64,000 nucleotides of DNA from Marmoricola sp. (GTDB lineage Bacteria; Actinomycetota; Actinomycetes; Propionibacteriales; Nocardioidaceae), in assembly GCA_025965195.1 (NCBI GenBank), contig JAOPXK010000121.1, forward strand, positions 1 to 64,000, given 5' to 3'. This document shows positions 7,981 to 16,730 of the stretch, one piece after another. A program made the position numbers and the translations under genes. Position 1 is the stretch's first letter, and the number at the start of each line of letters is the position of its first letter. The notes under the pieces were generated by a model, which searched no databases, was not told where the DNA came from, and saw only the letters and a list, made by a program, of their open reading frames with translations.

Positions 7981-9018
7981 TTAGTTTCCAGATCTTGCAG
8001 GACGTTGCGCGTTCCTTGCAGGGCGAGTGGAACGGCGTACCACCAGCTCGGGCTCGAACAGCAGCTCGTCACAGGACACGTCCTCACCCTGGATCTGGCC
8101 AACCAGGGCGGCGACGGCTGCCCGACCCATCGCCTCGATCGGCTGCCGGACCGTGGTCAGCGGCGGCTCGACGGACGACATGAACGCCGAGTCGTCGTAC
8201 CCGATGACCGAGACGTCCTCGGGAACCCGGAGCCGCGCCCGCCTGGCGGCCCGGATTGCGCCGAGGGCGAGGGGGTCACTGGCGCAGACCAGGGCCGTGG
8301 CGCCGCGCTCGTAGAGCGCGGCCGCTGCCGCCTGGCCGCTCTGCAGCGAGAACTGCGCGTGCGCGACGAGACTCTCGTCGAGGCCGGTCCCCGATGCCGC
8401 GAGTACGGCGCGCGCCGAGTCCAGCTTGCGCAACGACGGCACATGGTCGCGAGACCCGAGCACCAGACCGATCCGTTCGTGCCCGAGCGCGGACAGGTGG
8501 TCCAGCGCCTGCTCCATGGCGCTCGCGTCGTCGCAGACGACCCGTGGGAACGGCAAGTTGTCGATGGTCGCGTTGATCAGCACCACCGGAAGCTTGCGCC
8601 GGACCAGCCGTTCGTAGTGGGTGTGGTCGGCGTCGGCCTGGCTGTAGAGGCCGCCGGCAAACATGATCCCGGCGACCTGCTGCTGCTCGAGCAACATGTC
8701 GACGTAGTCGGACTCCGCAACGCCGCCCATGGTCTGGGTGCAGAGCACAGGCGTGAGCCCGTGCTGCGAGAGGTTCGCGCCGACCACCTCGGCCAGCGCC
8801 GGGAAGATCGGGTTCTGCAGCTCGGGAAGAACCAGCCCGACGAGCCGGGCGCGCTCGCCGCGCAGCTTTGTCGGCCGCTCGTAGCCGAGCACGTCCAGGG
8901 CCGTCAGGACGGTCGACCGAGTGCTCTCCGAAACCCCCGGCTTGCCGTTGAGTACCCGGCTGACCGTTGCCTCGGAGACGCCGGCCCGAGCCGCAACCTC
9001 CGCAAGTCGTCGTGTCAC
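7981..9018 (-). CDS. LacI family transcriptional repressor
   Basis: 345 residues from the GTG at 9018. This start puts the helix-turn-helix (LAEVAARAGVSEATVSRVLN) right at the N-terminus, as is normal for LacI proteins; a longer start at 9078 would add an unlikely 20-residue leader. A periplasmic-binding-protein-like sugar-sensing domain follows from about residue 60. It is flanked by the ATPase gene and the glucosidase operon, both with TTGCA-type operators nearby, so it most likely represses sugar uptake and its own synthesis. Confidence 0.93.
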   Translation of the reverse strand: MTRRLAEVAARAGVSEATVSRVLNGKPGVSESTRSTVLTALDVLGYERPTKLRGERARLVGLVLPELQNPIFPALAEVVGANLSQHGLTPVLCTQTMGGVAESDYVDMLLEQQQVAGIMFAGGLYSQADADHTHYERLVRRKLPVVLINATIDNLPFPRVVCDDASAMEQALDHLSALGHERIGLVLGSRDHVPSLRKLDSARAVLAASGTGLDESLVAHAQFSLQSGQAAAAALYERGATALVCASDPLALGAIRAARRARLRVPEDVSVIGYDDSAFMSSVEPPLTTVRQPIEAMGRAAVAALVGQIQGEDVSCDELLFEPELVVRRSTRPARNAQRPARSGN

Positions 9019-9063
9019 TCGATCAGCATAGGGCGAGAACCTGCGAGAACCGTGTGAAAATTG

Positions 9064-9088
9064 TGCAAAAACTTGCAAGAAGTTTGCA
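9064..9088. promoter_or_regulatory. Overlapping TGCAA/TTGCA repeats upstream of lacI-like gene
   Basis: TGCAA (9064-9068) pairs with TTGCA (9073-9077), and TGCAA (9074-9078) pairs with TTGCA (9084-9088), so two inverted repeats with spacers of 4 and 5 bases overlap in 25 bp. They lie between the ATPase stop and the repressor start. They share half-sites with the palindrome at 7946 and are probably autoregulatory operators. Confidence 0.55.
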
Positions 9089-9108
9089 GGTTTCCGGCAG
9101 TTGGCACG

Positions 9109-10191
9109 TCAGGCCGACAGTCGCGCACCGGAATTCTTGTCGAAAACATGCAGCATCTCCGGCTCGGTGCGGACGTTGATCACCGATCCCTTGGCCACAT
9201 CGCGCCGCGCCTCGATCCGGACCACGAGCTCGCTCGGGGTCCCGGCGATGTCACAGGTGCCGTAGACATAGGCGTCCGCACCGAGCTCTTCGACGACCGC
9301 AACCGTGACCGGCAGGCCGACTTCCTCGGGGCCAACAACTCGCCACGCCTCAGGACGTACGCCGACAATCACTGGCCCCGATGCCTTGGCGACTGCGGCC
9401 CGGTCGAGCGGCAGCTCGAAGCCACCGATCGCGGTCCGGCCATCCCCTGACTGCGGCGCGAGGAGGTTCATCGCAGGCGAGCCGATGAAGCCGGCGACGA
9501 AGAGGTTCACCGGCTCGTCGTACAGCTTCAACGGGGTGTCGACCTGTTGCAGGACACCGTCCTTGAGCACGGCCACCCGGTCCCCCATTGTCATCGCCTC
9601 GACCTGGTCGTGCGTGACATAGACGGTGGTGGTGCCGAGCCGCTGCTGCAACGCCGCGATCTGGGTGCGGGTCGAGACCCGAAGCTTCGCGTCGAGGTTC
9701 GAGAGAGGTTCGTCCATGCAGAAGACACTCGGCTGACGGACGATGGCCCGGCCCATGGCAACGCGCTGCCTCTGGCCGCCCGAGAGCGCTTTCGGCTTCC
9801 GGTCGAGAAAGTCCTCGAGGCCGAGCATCTCGGCGGCTTCAAGGACCCGGCGGCGGCGCTCGTCCTGGTTGACGTGACTCATCTTCAAAGCGAACGCCAT
9901 GTTGTCCGCGACCGACATGTGCGGATAGAGCGCGTAGTTCTGGAACACCATCGCGATGTCACGGTCCTTCGGAGGGAGCTCGGTGACGTCGCGGTCCCCG
10001 ATCAGGATGCGGCCACCGGTCACCTCCTCGAGCCCGGCGAGCATGCGGAGCGAGGTGGACTTCCCGCAGCCGGACGGTCCGACAAGCACCATGAACTCGC
10101 CATCGGCGATCTCGAGGTTGAGGTCTTGTACAGCTGGCGAATCGGCCCCCGGATAGAGGCGCTCGGCGTGTTCAAACGTGACTGATCCCAT
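9109..10191 (-). CDS. Sugar ABC transporter ATP-binding protein, UgpC/MsmK type
   Basis: 360 residues. The nucleotide-binding domain has Walker A GPSGCGKST at 38-46, Q-loop Gln84, signature LSGGQRQR at 136-143, Walker B Asp160-Glu161 and switch His194. The C-terminal 120 residues are the OB-like regulatory domain of the MalK/UgpC family. Such ATPases often serve several CUT1 importers; here it should energise the permease pair encoded at 2803-4688. It is transcribed in the same direction, just before the repressor gene. Confidence 0.93.
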   Translation of the reverse strand: MGSVTFEHAERLYPGADSPAVQDLNLEIADGEFMVLVGPSGCGKSTSLRMLAGLEEVTGGRILIGDRDVTELPPKDRDIAMVFQNYALYPHMSVADNMAFALKMSHVNQDERRRRVLEAAEMLGLEDFLDRKPKALSGGQRQRVAMGRAIVRQPSVFCMDEPLSNLDAKLRVSTRTQIAALQQRLGTTTVYVTHDQVEAMTMGDRVAVLKDGVLQQVDTPLKLYDEPVNLFVAGFIGSPAMNLLAPQSGDGRTAIGGFELPLDRAAVAKASGPVIVGVRPEAWRVVGPEEVGLPVTVAVVEELGADAYVYGTCDIAGTPSELVVRIEARRDVAKGSVINVRTEPEMLHVFDKNSGARLSA

Positions 10192-10271
10192 GACTCAACT
10201 GCCCTTCACCGGCAGGAACGTGCCGGACGATCCGAGTAAAAGGTGGGTGTGACGTGGGTCACCCTACGGGT

Positions 10272-10769
10272 TCAGAGGACCGTTGTGCCGTACATCTCCC
10301 CCAGCGGATCAGCGATGAGCTCGAGCCGGGCGCCATTCGGGTCGCGGAAGTAGATCGAGGTCCCGCTCTCGCTCTGGTACTCGACACCGGCGTCGTCCAG
10401 CCTGCCCTTGAGCCTCGACCATTGCTCTGGCTCGACCGAGATGGCCAGGTGGTGCAGGCCGCCGAGCACTTCGGCGTACGGCCCGACGTCGAGGCCCGGG
10501 AAGTCGAAGAACGCAATCAGGTTGTCATTGCCGATGTCGAAGAAGAAGTGGTTCGACCCCGGGTAGTCACGGTTCTCGAAGATCTCAGTCAGCGGGAAGC
10601 CCAGCACATCCTGGTAGAACCGCACCGTCTCCTCGACGTCCGAGCACACGATCGCGAAGTGGTGCAGCCCACGCGCGGTCGACGCCGGCCGGCTCGCGTC
10701 GTCCTTCAGGTACGTCGCGCGGATGCGCGCTCGTTCTGCAGCCACTGCCGCCAGGTCGAGGTCATTCAT
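10272..10769 (-). CDS. VOC (glyoxalase/bleomycin-resistance) family protein
   Basis: 165 residues from the ATG at 10769, which has GGAGGG upstream; a GTG at 10784 is less likely. The paired beta-alpha-beta-beta-beta modules of the VOC fold begin at GLHHFAIVC (about 39-47) and LHHLAISV. His residues in both and a Glu near the end are candidate metal ligands. The substrate is unknown. It overlaps the nitroreductase stop by 8 bp, so the two are translationally coupled. Confidence 0.85.
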   Translation of the reverse strand: MNDLDLAAVAAERARIRATYLKDDASRPASTARGLHHFAIVCSDVEETVRFYQDVLGFPLTEIFENRDYPGSNHFFFDIGNDNLIAFFDFPGLDVGPYAEVLGGLHHLAISVEPEQWSRLKGRLDDAGVEYQSESGTSIYFRDPNGARLELIADPLGEMYGTTVL

Positions 10770-11427
10770 GAAGCGGCCCTCCACTCCAGGTCTCGAGCCG
10801 AGCCAGGTCTGCCACCTCCACGCGCGACAGCTTGGTCAGCTGACGAACAGGCTTGCCCATCGGTACGACGCAGGCAATGGCATAGGGATCGGGGATGCCG
10901 AGCAGCTCCTTGACCTTCGGCTCCTCCGCCACCGCCATCGTGGTGATGGTCCCGCCGAATCCTTCGCTTCGCGCCGCGAGCAGGATGTTCCAGACCAGTG
11001 GGTAGACCGACGCTCCGCCGATGATGCCCACCCGATCGAGATTCTGGTCAACGGCTGCGACACGACTCAGGTCGACGCAGACGACGAGCACGACGGCTGC
11101 GGTGAGAAGCGGGACGGTGAAGCTGTCCGGCACCTCTGTCGCCGCGATCTGGTCGTCGGAAAGGGCGGTCGGCTCGACTGCGTTCCAAGGGCCCTCGCCC
11201 GCGAGGCGCTGCGCGACGTAGTGACGTGCGCCGGGGCGGGTCAGCTCGACGAGCGCCTGCCGGGTGCTCATCTCCCGGACGACGATTATCCGGGTGCCCT
11301 GACGGTTGCCGCCGCTGGGAGCGAAGCGGGCGTTGTCCAACATCGTGTGCAACAACTTGTCGGGCAGCGGGTCGTCGGTGAACTCCCGCACCGCAGCTGT
11401 CGTTCGCATGACGTCGTACAGCTCCAT
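10762..11427 (-). CDS. Nitroreductase family flavoprotein
   Basis: 221 residues. MELYDVMRTTAAVREF at the N-terminus and APSGGNRQ at about 36-43 are the FMN-binding signatures of the NfnB/RdxA family, which reduces nitro compounds, quinones or flavins with NAD(P)H. It is dimeric and cytoplasmic in known members. It lies in a minus-strand group with a DUF1275 membrane protein upstream and an overlapping VOC gene downstream. The natural substrate is unknown. Confidence 0.88.
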   Translation of the reverse strand: MELYDVMRTTAAVREFTDDPLPDKLLHTMLDNARFAPSGGNRQGTRIIVVREMSTRQALVELTRPGARHYVAQRLAGEGPWNAVEPTALSDDQIAATEVPDSFTVPLLTAAVVLVVCVDLSRVAAVDQNLDRVGIIGGASVYPLVWNILLAARSEGFGGTITTMAVAEEPKVKELLGIPDPYAIACVVPMGKPVRQLTKLSRVEVADLARLETWSGGPLHE

Positions 11428-11466
11428 CGTGGACCTCCTGGTTGGTCGCCGTGCCTGGCCCTCGGG

Positions 11467-12213
11467 TTACTGCCAGGCCTGTGATTGCGGACGCTTGGTC
11501 GCGCCATGGGCCGCCACGGCGCAGGAAACCAGGACCGCTGCGGCCAGCCAGAGCGGCGCGGCAACGCTCACCCAGCGCAGCAGCGCACCGCCCACCAGAG
11601 CTCCACCGAGCATCGCCGCGACCGCTACCAGTCGCCGCAGGCGCACCGACCAGGACGTCGCGTCGGCGACGAGGCCGGTGACCGTCAAGGTGAGCACGGT
11701 GGTGGTCCGATCGGGTACGGCGAGCCTGCGTGCGACCGCGTTCTGTCCGCCCATGGCGACCGCAAGCAGAGCTATCAGGATCAACCGCACCGACAAGCTC
11801 TTCACGCCGGCGATCTCCGCAACGATGGCCGACACGATGACAAGTCCAGCCTGCAGCGTCGCCGCGGTGGCCAGCAGACGACCCCGGTGCGGTGCGGGAT
11901 CCACCGCCCATCGGCCGCCGATCGCAGCCCCCAGCGCAAAGGCAAGGATCGCCACCAGGCTTGCCGCGATCTCGATACCCCCGACACCGGCCAACCCGAA
12001 GCCAAGGAACACCACGTTGCCGGTCATGTTCGCGACGAACACGCGTCCCAGGCTCAGGTAGCTGAACGCGTCGACCAGCCCCGTCACCACGGTCAGGCCG
12101 ATCAGCAGAACTGGCAGCGGCCCATGGGGTCTTGCGGCATCCACTCGTTCATTATGCCGCCGATCGGGCCGGCTCCGTCCAGGGACATCGACCACTCCAG
12201 TGGCTTCCTTCAT
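11467..12213 (-). CDS. DUF1275 (YoaK-like) membrane protein
   Basis: 248 residues with about six membrane segments. The motif TGLVDAFSYLSLGRVFVANM with TGN just after it (about 42-64) is the hallmark of the DUF1275 family, whose function is unknown. GGAGG lies 10 bases before the ATG. The nitroreductase gene follows after 39 bp. Its start faces the plus-strand aldo/keto reductase gene across a 114-bp AT-richer gap. Confidence 0.88.
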   Translation of the reverse strand: MKEATGVVDVPGRSRPDRRHNERVDAARPHGPLPVLLIGLTVVTGLVDAFSYLSLGRVFVANMTGNVVFLGFGLAGVGGIEIAASLVAILAFALGAAIGGRWAVDPAPHRGRLLATAATLQAGLVIVSAIVAEIAGVKSLSVRLILIALLAVAMGGQNAVARRLAVPDRTTTVLTLTVTGLVADATSWSVRLRRLVAVAAMLGGALVGGALLRWVSVAAPLWLAAAVLVSCAVAAHGATKRPQSQAWQ

Positions 12214-12233
12214 CGCGCTTGAACCTCCGTCGG

Positions 12234-12262
12234 AATATAAAACTGGCCGTTTCGTTTACAAT
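12234..12262. promoter_or_regulatory. Divergent promoter/operator candidate
   Basis: This is the AT-richest part of the gap between the DUF1275 gene and the aldo/keto reductase gene. The minus strand carries TATATT (12239-12234) and the plus strand TACAAT (12257-12262), both -10-like. Between them AAAC (12240-12243) and GTTT (12249-12252) form a short inverted repeat. It is a plausible site for the TetR protein encoded in the plus-strand operon. No strong -35 elements were seen. Confidence 0.3.
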
Positions 12263-12327
12263 ATCAATGAGACTTCTGCTCGGGCAGTGGCCTTGCCAAT
12301 CGGAGAACGACTCGAAGGAAGCATGAG

Positions 12328-13287
12328 ATGACAGAGACACGACTCAAGACCACGCTGCTGGGAGACACCGGCCTCGACATCACCCGCGTCGGCTTCGGCG
12401 CCTGGGCCATTGGTGGCGGCGGCTGGGAGTTCGGCTGGGGTCCGCAGGACGACGACGACTCGATCGCCGCGATCCACCGCGCACTGGACGGCGGCGTCAA
12501 CTGGATCGACACGGCCGCGGCGTACGGCTTCGGTCACTCCGAAGAGGTCGTCGGACGAGCCCTGGAGGGTGTGACCGAGCGGCCGTACGTCTTCACCAAG
12601 GCATCCCTTCTCGAGGGCCCGGGTCGGACGGTCGTGCACAGCCTCAAGCGCGACTCGGTGCTGCGGGAGGCAGAGGCAAGCCTCAAACGCCTGCGCGTCG
12701 ACTCGATCGACCTCTACCAGATCCACTGGCCGGACCCGGAGCCGGAGATCGAAGAGGGCTGGGCCGCGCTGGCCGAGCTCAAGGAACAAGGACTGGTCCG
12801 CCACATCGGCGTATCCAACTTCGACGTCGCACAGCTCCGCCGGATGCAGGAGATCGCGCCGGTCGAGACGTTGCAGCCTCAGTACTCGCTGGTCACGCGC
12901 GACGTGGAGAGCGAGATCCTGCCCTTTGCCGAGACCGAGGGCATTGGAGTGATCGCCTACTCGCCGATGGGCTCCGGGCTGCTGACCGGGAAGATGACTC
13001 GTGAGCGGATTGCCCAGCTCGCCGACGACGACTGGCGCAAGCGCGATCCGCGCTTCCAGGAGCCGCTGCTCTCCCGCCATCTCGACCTGGTACAGCGGTT
13101 GACGACCGTCGCGGAGCGCCATGACACGACGCCGGGCGCCGTCGCCATCGCGTGGACGCTGCGCAACTCTGCCGTCGACGGCGCGATCGTGGGATTCCGC
13201 CGGCCCGACCAGGTCGACTCCCTTCTGACCGCAGCCGGCCTCGACCTCACTCACGATGACGTCGCCGAGATCGAAGGCACATCATGA
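12328..13287 (+). CDS. Aldo/keto reductase
   Basis: 319 residues. The (beta/alpha)8 reductase has the complete catalytic tetrad Asp61, Tyr66, Lys91 and His133 (in QIHW). It reduces aldehydes or ketones with NADPH, or works in the reverse direction. GWEFGWGPQDDDDSIAAIH at 32-50 resembles the AKR11/YghZ-like group. It overlaps the next gene by ATGA, so the pair likely acts in one pathway, perhaps oxidising a sugar or polyol to a hydroxy acid. Confidence 0.9.
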   Translation: MTETRLKTTLLGDTGLDITRVGFGAWAIGGGGWEFGWGPQDDDDSIAAIHRALDGGVNWIDTAAAYGFGHSEEVVGRALEGVTERPYVFTKASLLEGPGRTVVHSLKRDSVLREAEASLKRLRVDSIDLYQIHWPDPEPEIEEGWAALAELKEQGLVRHIGVSNFDVAQLRRMQEIAPVETLQPQYSLVTRDVESEILPFAETEGIGVIAYSPMGSGLLTGKMTRERIAQLADDDWRKRDPRFQEPLLSRHLDLVQRLTTVAERHDTTPGAVAIAWTLRNSAVDGAIVGFRRPDQVDSLLTAAGLDLTHDDVAEIEGTS

Positions 13288-14186
13288 GCGTCATCGGAAT
13301 TGTCGGCCTCGGGACCATGGGCTCCGGGATCGCCGCCCGGCTGCTCGACGCCGGCCACGACGTACACGCGACGAACAGGTCCGCCGAGAAGGCGCAGGCG
13401 CTGATCGCTCGCGGTCTGCGCTGGCACGACACACCGCGAAGCGTGGCCGAGGCGGCCGAGGTGGTCATCAGCATGGTCACTGACGACCGCGCCCTGGAGT
13501 CGGTCACCAGCGGCCCCGACGGGATCGTCGCGGGTCTCTCGCTGGGCCAGGTCTACATCGACATGAGCAGCGTCAGCCCACGGGCGAGCATGGCGGTCGC
13601 CGAGCGAGTGCACTCGGCCGGAGCCCGGATGCTCGACGCGCCGGTGTCCGGCAGTGTCCCGCAGGTCGAGCAGGGCACGCTGTCCATCATGGTCGGCGGT
13701 GACGAAGACGCTTTTCAGCAGGTCAGCGCGCTGCTCGGTCAGCTCGGCCAGTCAGTGATCCGCGTCGGTGACAACGGCAAGGGCGTGCTGCTCAAGCTCG
13801 CGATCAACATCAGCCTGGCGGTGCAGGTACTGGCCTTCAGCGAGGGACTGCTCCTCGCCGAGCGCGGGGGCATCCCGGCCAAGGTCGCTGCCGAAGTGAT
13901 GAGCGCCAGTCCGATCGGCTCGCCGATGCTGAAGAGCCGGGTGCCGTTGCTGCTCGACCTGCCCGACAAGGCGTGGTTCGATGTCCGACTCATGGACAAA
14001 GACATCCACCTGGCCCTGGCCGAGGCACAGCGCATGGGGGTCCCGGTGCCCTCCGCCACGGCGGCGGCGGACACTCTCGACGAGGCACGCCGGCTCGGCT
14101 ACGCCGACCGTGACATCGCTGCCCTCCACGAGGTGCTCGCGAAGATCAGCCGGTCACCGAGCATGCCGACCACCCTGAGCGCCTGA
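13284..14186 (+). CDS. NAD(P)-dependent beta-hydroxyacid dehydrogenase (3-hydroxyisobutyrate dehydrogenase family)
   Basis: 300 residues. The Rossmann motif GLGTMG is at 8-13, the substrate-binding motif DAPVSGSVPQ at 118-127, and catalytic Lys171 in the conserved KLAIN motif. The family includes 3-hydroxyisobutyrate, tartronate semialdehyde and glyoxylate-succinic semialdehyde reductases; the member cannot be picked from sequence. Start and stop overlap both neighbours, so it is cotranscribed with the aldo/keto reductase and the TetR gene. Confidence 0.92.
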   Translation: MSVIGIVGLGTMGSGIAARLLDAGHDVHATNRSAEKAQALIARGLRWHDTPRSVAEAAEVVISMVTDDRALESVTSGPDGIVAGLSLGQVYIDMSSVSPRASMAVAERVHSAGARMLDAPVSGSVPQVEQGTLSIMVGGDEDAFQQVSALLGQLGQSVIRVGDNGKGVLLKLAINISLAVQVLAFSEGLLLAERGGIPAKVAAEVMSASPIGSPMLKSRVPLLLDLPDKAWFDVRLMDKDIHLALAEAQRMGVPVPSATAAADTLDEARRLGYADRDIAALHEVLAKISRSPSMPTTLSA

Positions 14187-14797
14187 TGGCCGATGCCGTC
14201 GCAGACCCGCCGCGGCGCGGGCGCCCTCGGAGCGAGAAGGCCCGGGAGTCGATCCTGCATGCCGCGGCGGAACTGCTCCTCACGCGTGGTCTCGGCGCGG
14301 TCAGCATGGACGAGATCGCCGAACACGCAGGAGTCAGCAAGGCGACGATCTACCGCTGGTGGGGTACCAAGGAGCTGTTGGCCCTGGACGCGCTCTACTA
14401 CGAGTGGACCGAACCGACCGTGGATCCGCCGGACACCGGGTCGCTGCGCGGGGACCTCCTCGCGCTGCTGCGACCGTGGGCCCGGGTGGTCCGCACCCGC
14501 CCGTATGCGACGGTCATCGGCACGTTCATCACCAAGGCCCACACCGATCCGGTGTTCGCCACCGAGTACGTCGACCGGCTGGTGAATCCGCGTCGCGAAA
14601 GGGCCCGCACCGTGTTCGAGCGCGCCATCGGGCGCGGCGAGCTCCCCGCCGGCGTGAACGTCGACGTAGCGCTCGACCTGCTCTACGGCGCGCTCTACCA
14701 CCGGCTGCTCCACGGCCATGCGCGCATCACCGACCGCTTCGTCACCGACGTCGTGGACATGACGCTGCACGGAGCCGCCGGCTCCACTCATCGGTAG
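14186..14797 (+). CDS. TetR family transcriptional regulator
   Basis: 203 residues. The N-terminal helix-turn-helix (about 36-60) contains EIAEHAGVSKATIYRWWGTK, and a divergent helical ligand domain follows. It overlaps the dehydrogenase stop by one base (TGATG). It is the last gene of the operon and is followed by a strong hairpin. It probably controls the three-gene operon and perhaps the divergent DUF1275 group. The ligand is unknown. Confidence 0.92.
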   Translation: MADAVADPPRRGRPRSEKARESILHAAAELLLTRGLGAVSMDEIAEHAGVSKATIYRWWGTKELLALDALYYEWTEPTVDPPDTGSLRGDLLALLRPWARVVRTRPYATVIGTFITKAHTDPVFATEYVDRLVNPRRERARTVFERAIGRGELPAGVNVDVALDLLYGALYHRLLHGHARITDRFVTDVVDMTLHGAAGSTHR

Positions 14798-14807
14798 GGG
14801 ATGGCCG

Positions 14808-14847
14808 CTGAACAGCCGGTCGCCTCAATTCAGGACCGGCTGTTCAG
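14808..14847. terminator. Bidirectional hairpin terminator between convergent genes
   Basis: A perfect 14-bp stem, CTGAACAGCCGGTC (14808-14821) against GACCGGCTGTTCAG (14834-14847), has a 12-nt loop and is followed by TTT on the plus strand. It lies between the TetR stop and the stop of the convergent Ldh-family gene, so it probably ends both transcripts. Confidence 0.85.
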
Positions 14848-14874
14848 TTTCCGAGCACCCCTGTTCGGCAGGTG

Positions 14875-15906
14875 TCAGACACCGAGCTCGTTCTTCAGCT
14901 TCTGCAGGGAAGCCCAGGACGCTTCGTCGATGTCGATGCCGTCGCGCAGGCGCTCGTGCCGGGTGCGGTCCTCGAGCTCGCCCGGGTAGAGGATCTCGTC
15001 GAAGCCCTCGGCACGAGGAGTCTCCTTGAGGTACTCGATGAAGTCCTGCACCGAAGAGGTGAAGGCGTTGAGCGGGCGCAACCGCTCCACATCGAAGACC
15101 GCGAGGAAGATCCCGTCGTTGTGCCGACCCTGGGGGTCCAGCCCGTAGCCGAGCCCGGTGAGCAGCCCGCAGAACATCTCGACCACGAAGGACAGTCCGT
15201 ACCCCTTGTGGCCCTGATCGCCGCCGAGCGGAAGAACAGTGCCGCCCGCGTAGTAGTCCTCCGGATCAGTCGTCGCGCGGCCGTCCTTGTCGAGGATCCA
15301 CCCCTCCGGGATCGGCTGGCCCTTGGCCCGGGCGACGTGCAGCTTGCCGACGGCGACGGCCGAGGTCGCCATGTCCAGAAGCACGGGAGCACCGCCGGCG
15401 TTGGGAGCCGCGAAACAGATCGGGTTGGTGCCCAGGCGGGACTCGCGTCCGCCGAACGGCGCCACCGACTTGGGCCCGAGACCGGAGTCGGCCATCATCA
15501 TCGCGATCATGCCCTCCTCAGCTGCCATGGCGGCGTATCCACCGAGCCGACCGACGTGGCTCTGCTGCCGGACGGTGGTCATCGCCACGCCCTGGTTCCG
15601 GGCCTTGTCGATCGTCAGCTTCATCGCCGTCTCGGTGACGACGAAGCCGAATCCCCAGTTGCCGTCGATGACCGTGGACGTCGGCGTCTCCGACTCAACC
15701 ACGAACGGTGCCCCTGGCTTGATGTGGCCCTTGTCGATCGCTGTCACGTACGCCGGCGTCCGCATCACGCCGTGCGAGTCGTGGCCGACCAGGTTGGCCT
15801 CGACCTGGTGGCGAGCCACGATCTCGGCCTCGTCGACCGATGCCCCCTTCGCCCGGTAGATGTCGGTGAGCAGGTCGCGCAGGTGCTGGTCGGTCAGGCG
15901 TGGCAT
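14875..15906 (-). CDS. Ldh family NAD(P)-dependent oxidoreductase (malate/L-lactate/sulfolactate dehydrogenase-like)
   Basis: 343 residues of the type II malate/lactate dehydrogenase fold, unrelated to the Rossmann LDH. The His in GHDSHGVMR (about 42-50) is the conserved catalytic His motif of the family, and NPICFAAPN and DMATSAVAVGK follow. Known members oxidise malate, L-lactate, ureidoglycolate, sulfolactate or 2,3-diketogulonate. It is the last gene of a minus-strand group with FAH, 2-hydroxyacid dehydrogenase, MmgE/PrpD and TctABC genes, so a hydroxy-carboxylate substrate is likely. Confidence 0.9.
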   Translation of the reverse strand: MPRLTDQHLRDLLTDIYRAKGASVDEAEIVARHQVEANLVGHDSHGVMRTPAYVTAIDKGHIKPGAPFVVESETPTSTVIDGNWGFGFVVTETAMKLTIDKARNQGVAMTTVRQQSHVGRLGGYAAMAAEEGMIAMMMADSGLGPKSVAPFGGRESRLGTNPICFAAPNAGGAPVLLDMATSAVAVGKLHVARAKGQPIPEGWILDKDGRATTDPEDYYAGGTVLPLGGDQGHKGYGLSFVVEMFCGLLTGLGYGLDPQGRHNDGIFLAVFDVERLRPLNAFTSSVQDFIEYLKETPRAEGFDEILYPGELEDRTRHERLRDGIDIDEASWASLQKLKNELGV

Positions 15907-15960
15907 GGAGAGGCTCCTCTGTACGGGGTAGTGGTTAGGGGTTGGGGCAGTAGTACGGGG

Positions 15961-16728
15961 TCAGGCGTCTCGCACTCCGTGACGCAGGAGTCCGACGCCC
16001 TCGATCTCGATCTCGACGACATCGCCGTCGCCAAGGGGCAGCGTGCCGCCCGGCGAGCCGGTGAGGATGAGGTCACCGGGGACCAGGGTGGTGTACTGCG
16101 AGATGTAGCTCACCAGGAACGGGACGTTGAAGATCATCTGCGCGGTGGAGGCGTCCTGGCGGAGCACGCCGTTGACCCGGCACCGGATCCCCAGCCCGCC
16201 GTCGAGGGAGACGTCGGTCTCGATCCAGGGCCCGACCGGGCAGAAGGTGTCGAAGCCCTTGCCGCGGGTCGGGTGCGGGTCGGACTTCTGCAGGTCACGA
16301 GCGCTCACGTCGTCGGCACAGGTGAAGCCCAGGACGGCCTCCAGCGCGTCGGCCTCCTCGATGAAGCGTCCGCCACGACCGATCACGATCCCGAGCTCCG
16401 CTTCGTGCTCGACGTGAGTGCTCAACCAGGTCGGGGGGAGCACGACGAGCTCGTCGGGGCCGATGACCGATCCGGGGGGCTTCATGAAGAGCGCAGGGGA
16501 GTCGGCGGGGACGTAGCCCATCTCCGCCACGTGCTCCCCGTAGTTCCTGCCCAGGCAGATGATCTTCTGCGGGACCACCGGCGCGAGAAACCTGGTCTCC
16601 GACACCGGCACCGTGCGACCCGACGAGACGATGCCCTCGAACGGTGGAACCGACAGCAGCTCGACGGTGTCATCACGGAGCACGCCCCAGTGGATCTCGT
16701 TGCTCACGTCGACGCGGACGATTCTCAT
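15961..16728 (-). CDS. Fumarylacetoacetate hydrolase (FAH) family protein
   Basis: 255 residues from the ATG at 16728. NYGEHVAEMG (about 61-70), HEAELGIVIG and the metal-binding acidic cluster mark the FAH superfamily, which includes acylpyruvases, oxaloacetate decarboxylases and 2-keto-3-deoxy acid dehydratases. DDVSARDLQ and FDTFCPVGPW are typical of the short bacterial YisK/FahD1-like forms. The start is 3 bp after the stop of the D-2-hydroxyacid dehydrogenase gene. With the two dehydrogenases nearby, a 2-oxo acid substrate is probable. Confidence 0.9.
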   Translation of the reverse strand: MRIVRVDVSNEIHWGVLRDDTVELLSVPPFEGIVSSGRTVPVSETRFLAPVVPQKIICLGRNYGEHVAEMGYVPADSPALFMKPPGSVIGPDELVVLPPTWLSTHVEHEAELGIVIGRGGRFIEEADALEAVLGFTCADDVSARDLQKSDPHPTRGKGFDTFCPVGPWIETDVSLDGGLGIRCRVNGVLRQDASTAQMIFNVPFLVSYISQYTTLVPGDLILTGSPGGTLPLGDGDVVEIEIEGVGLLRHGVRDA

Positions 16729-16730
16729 GA

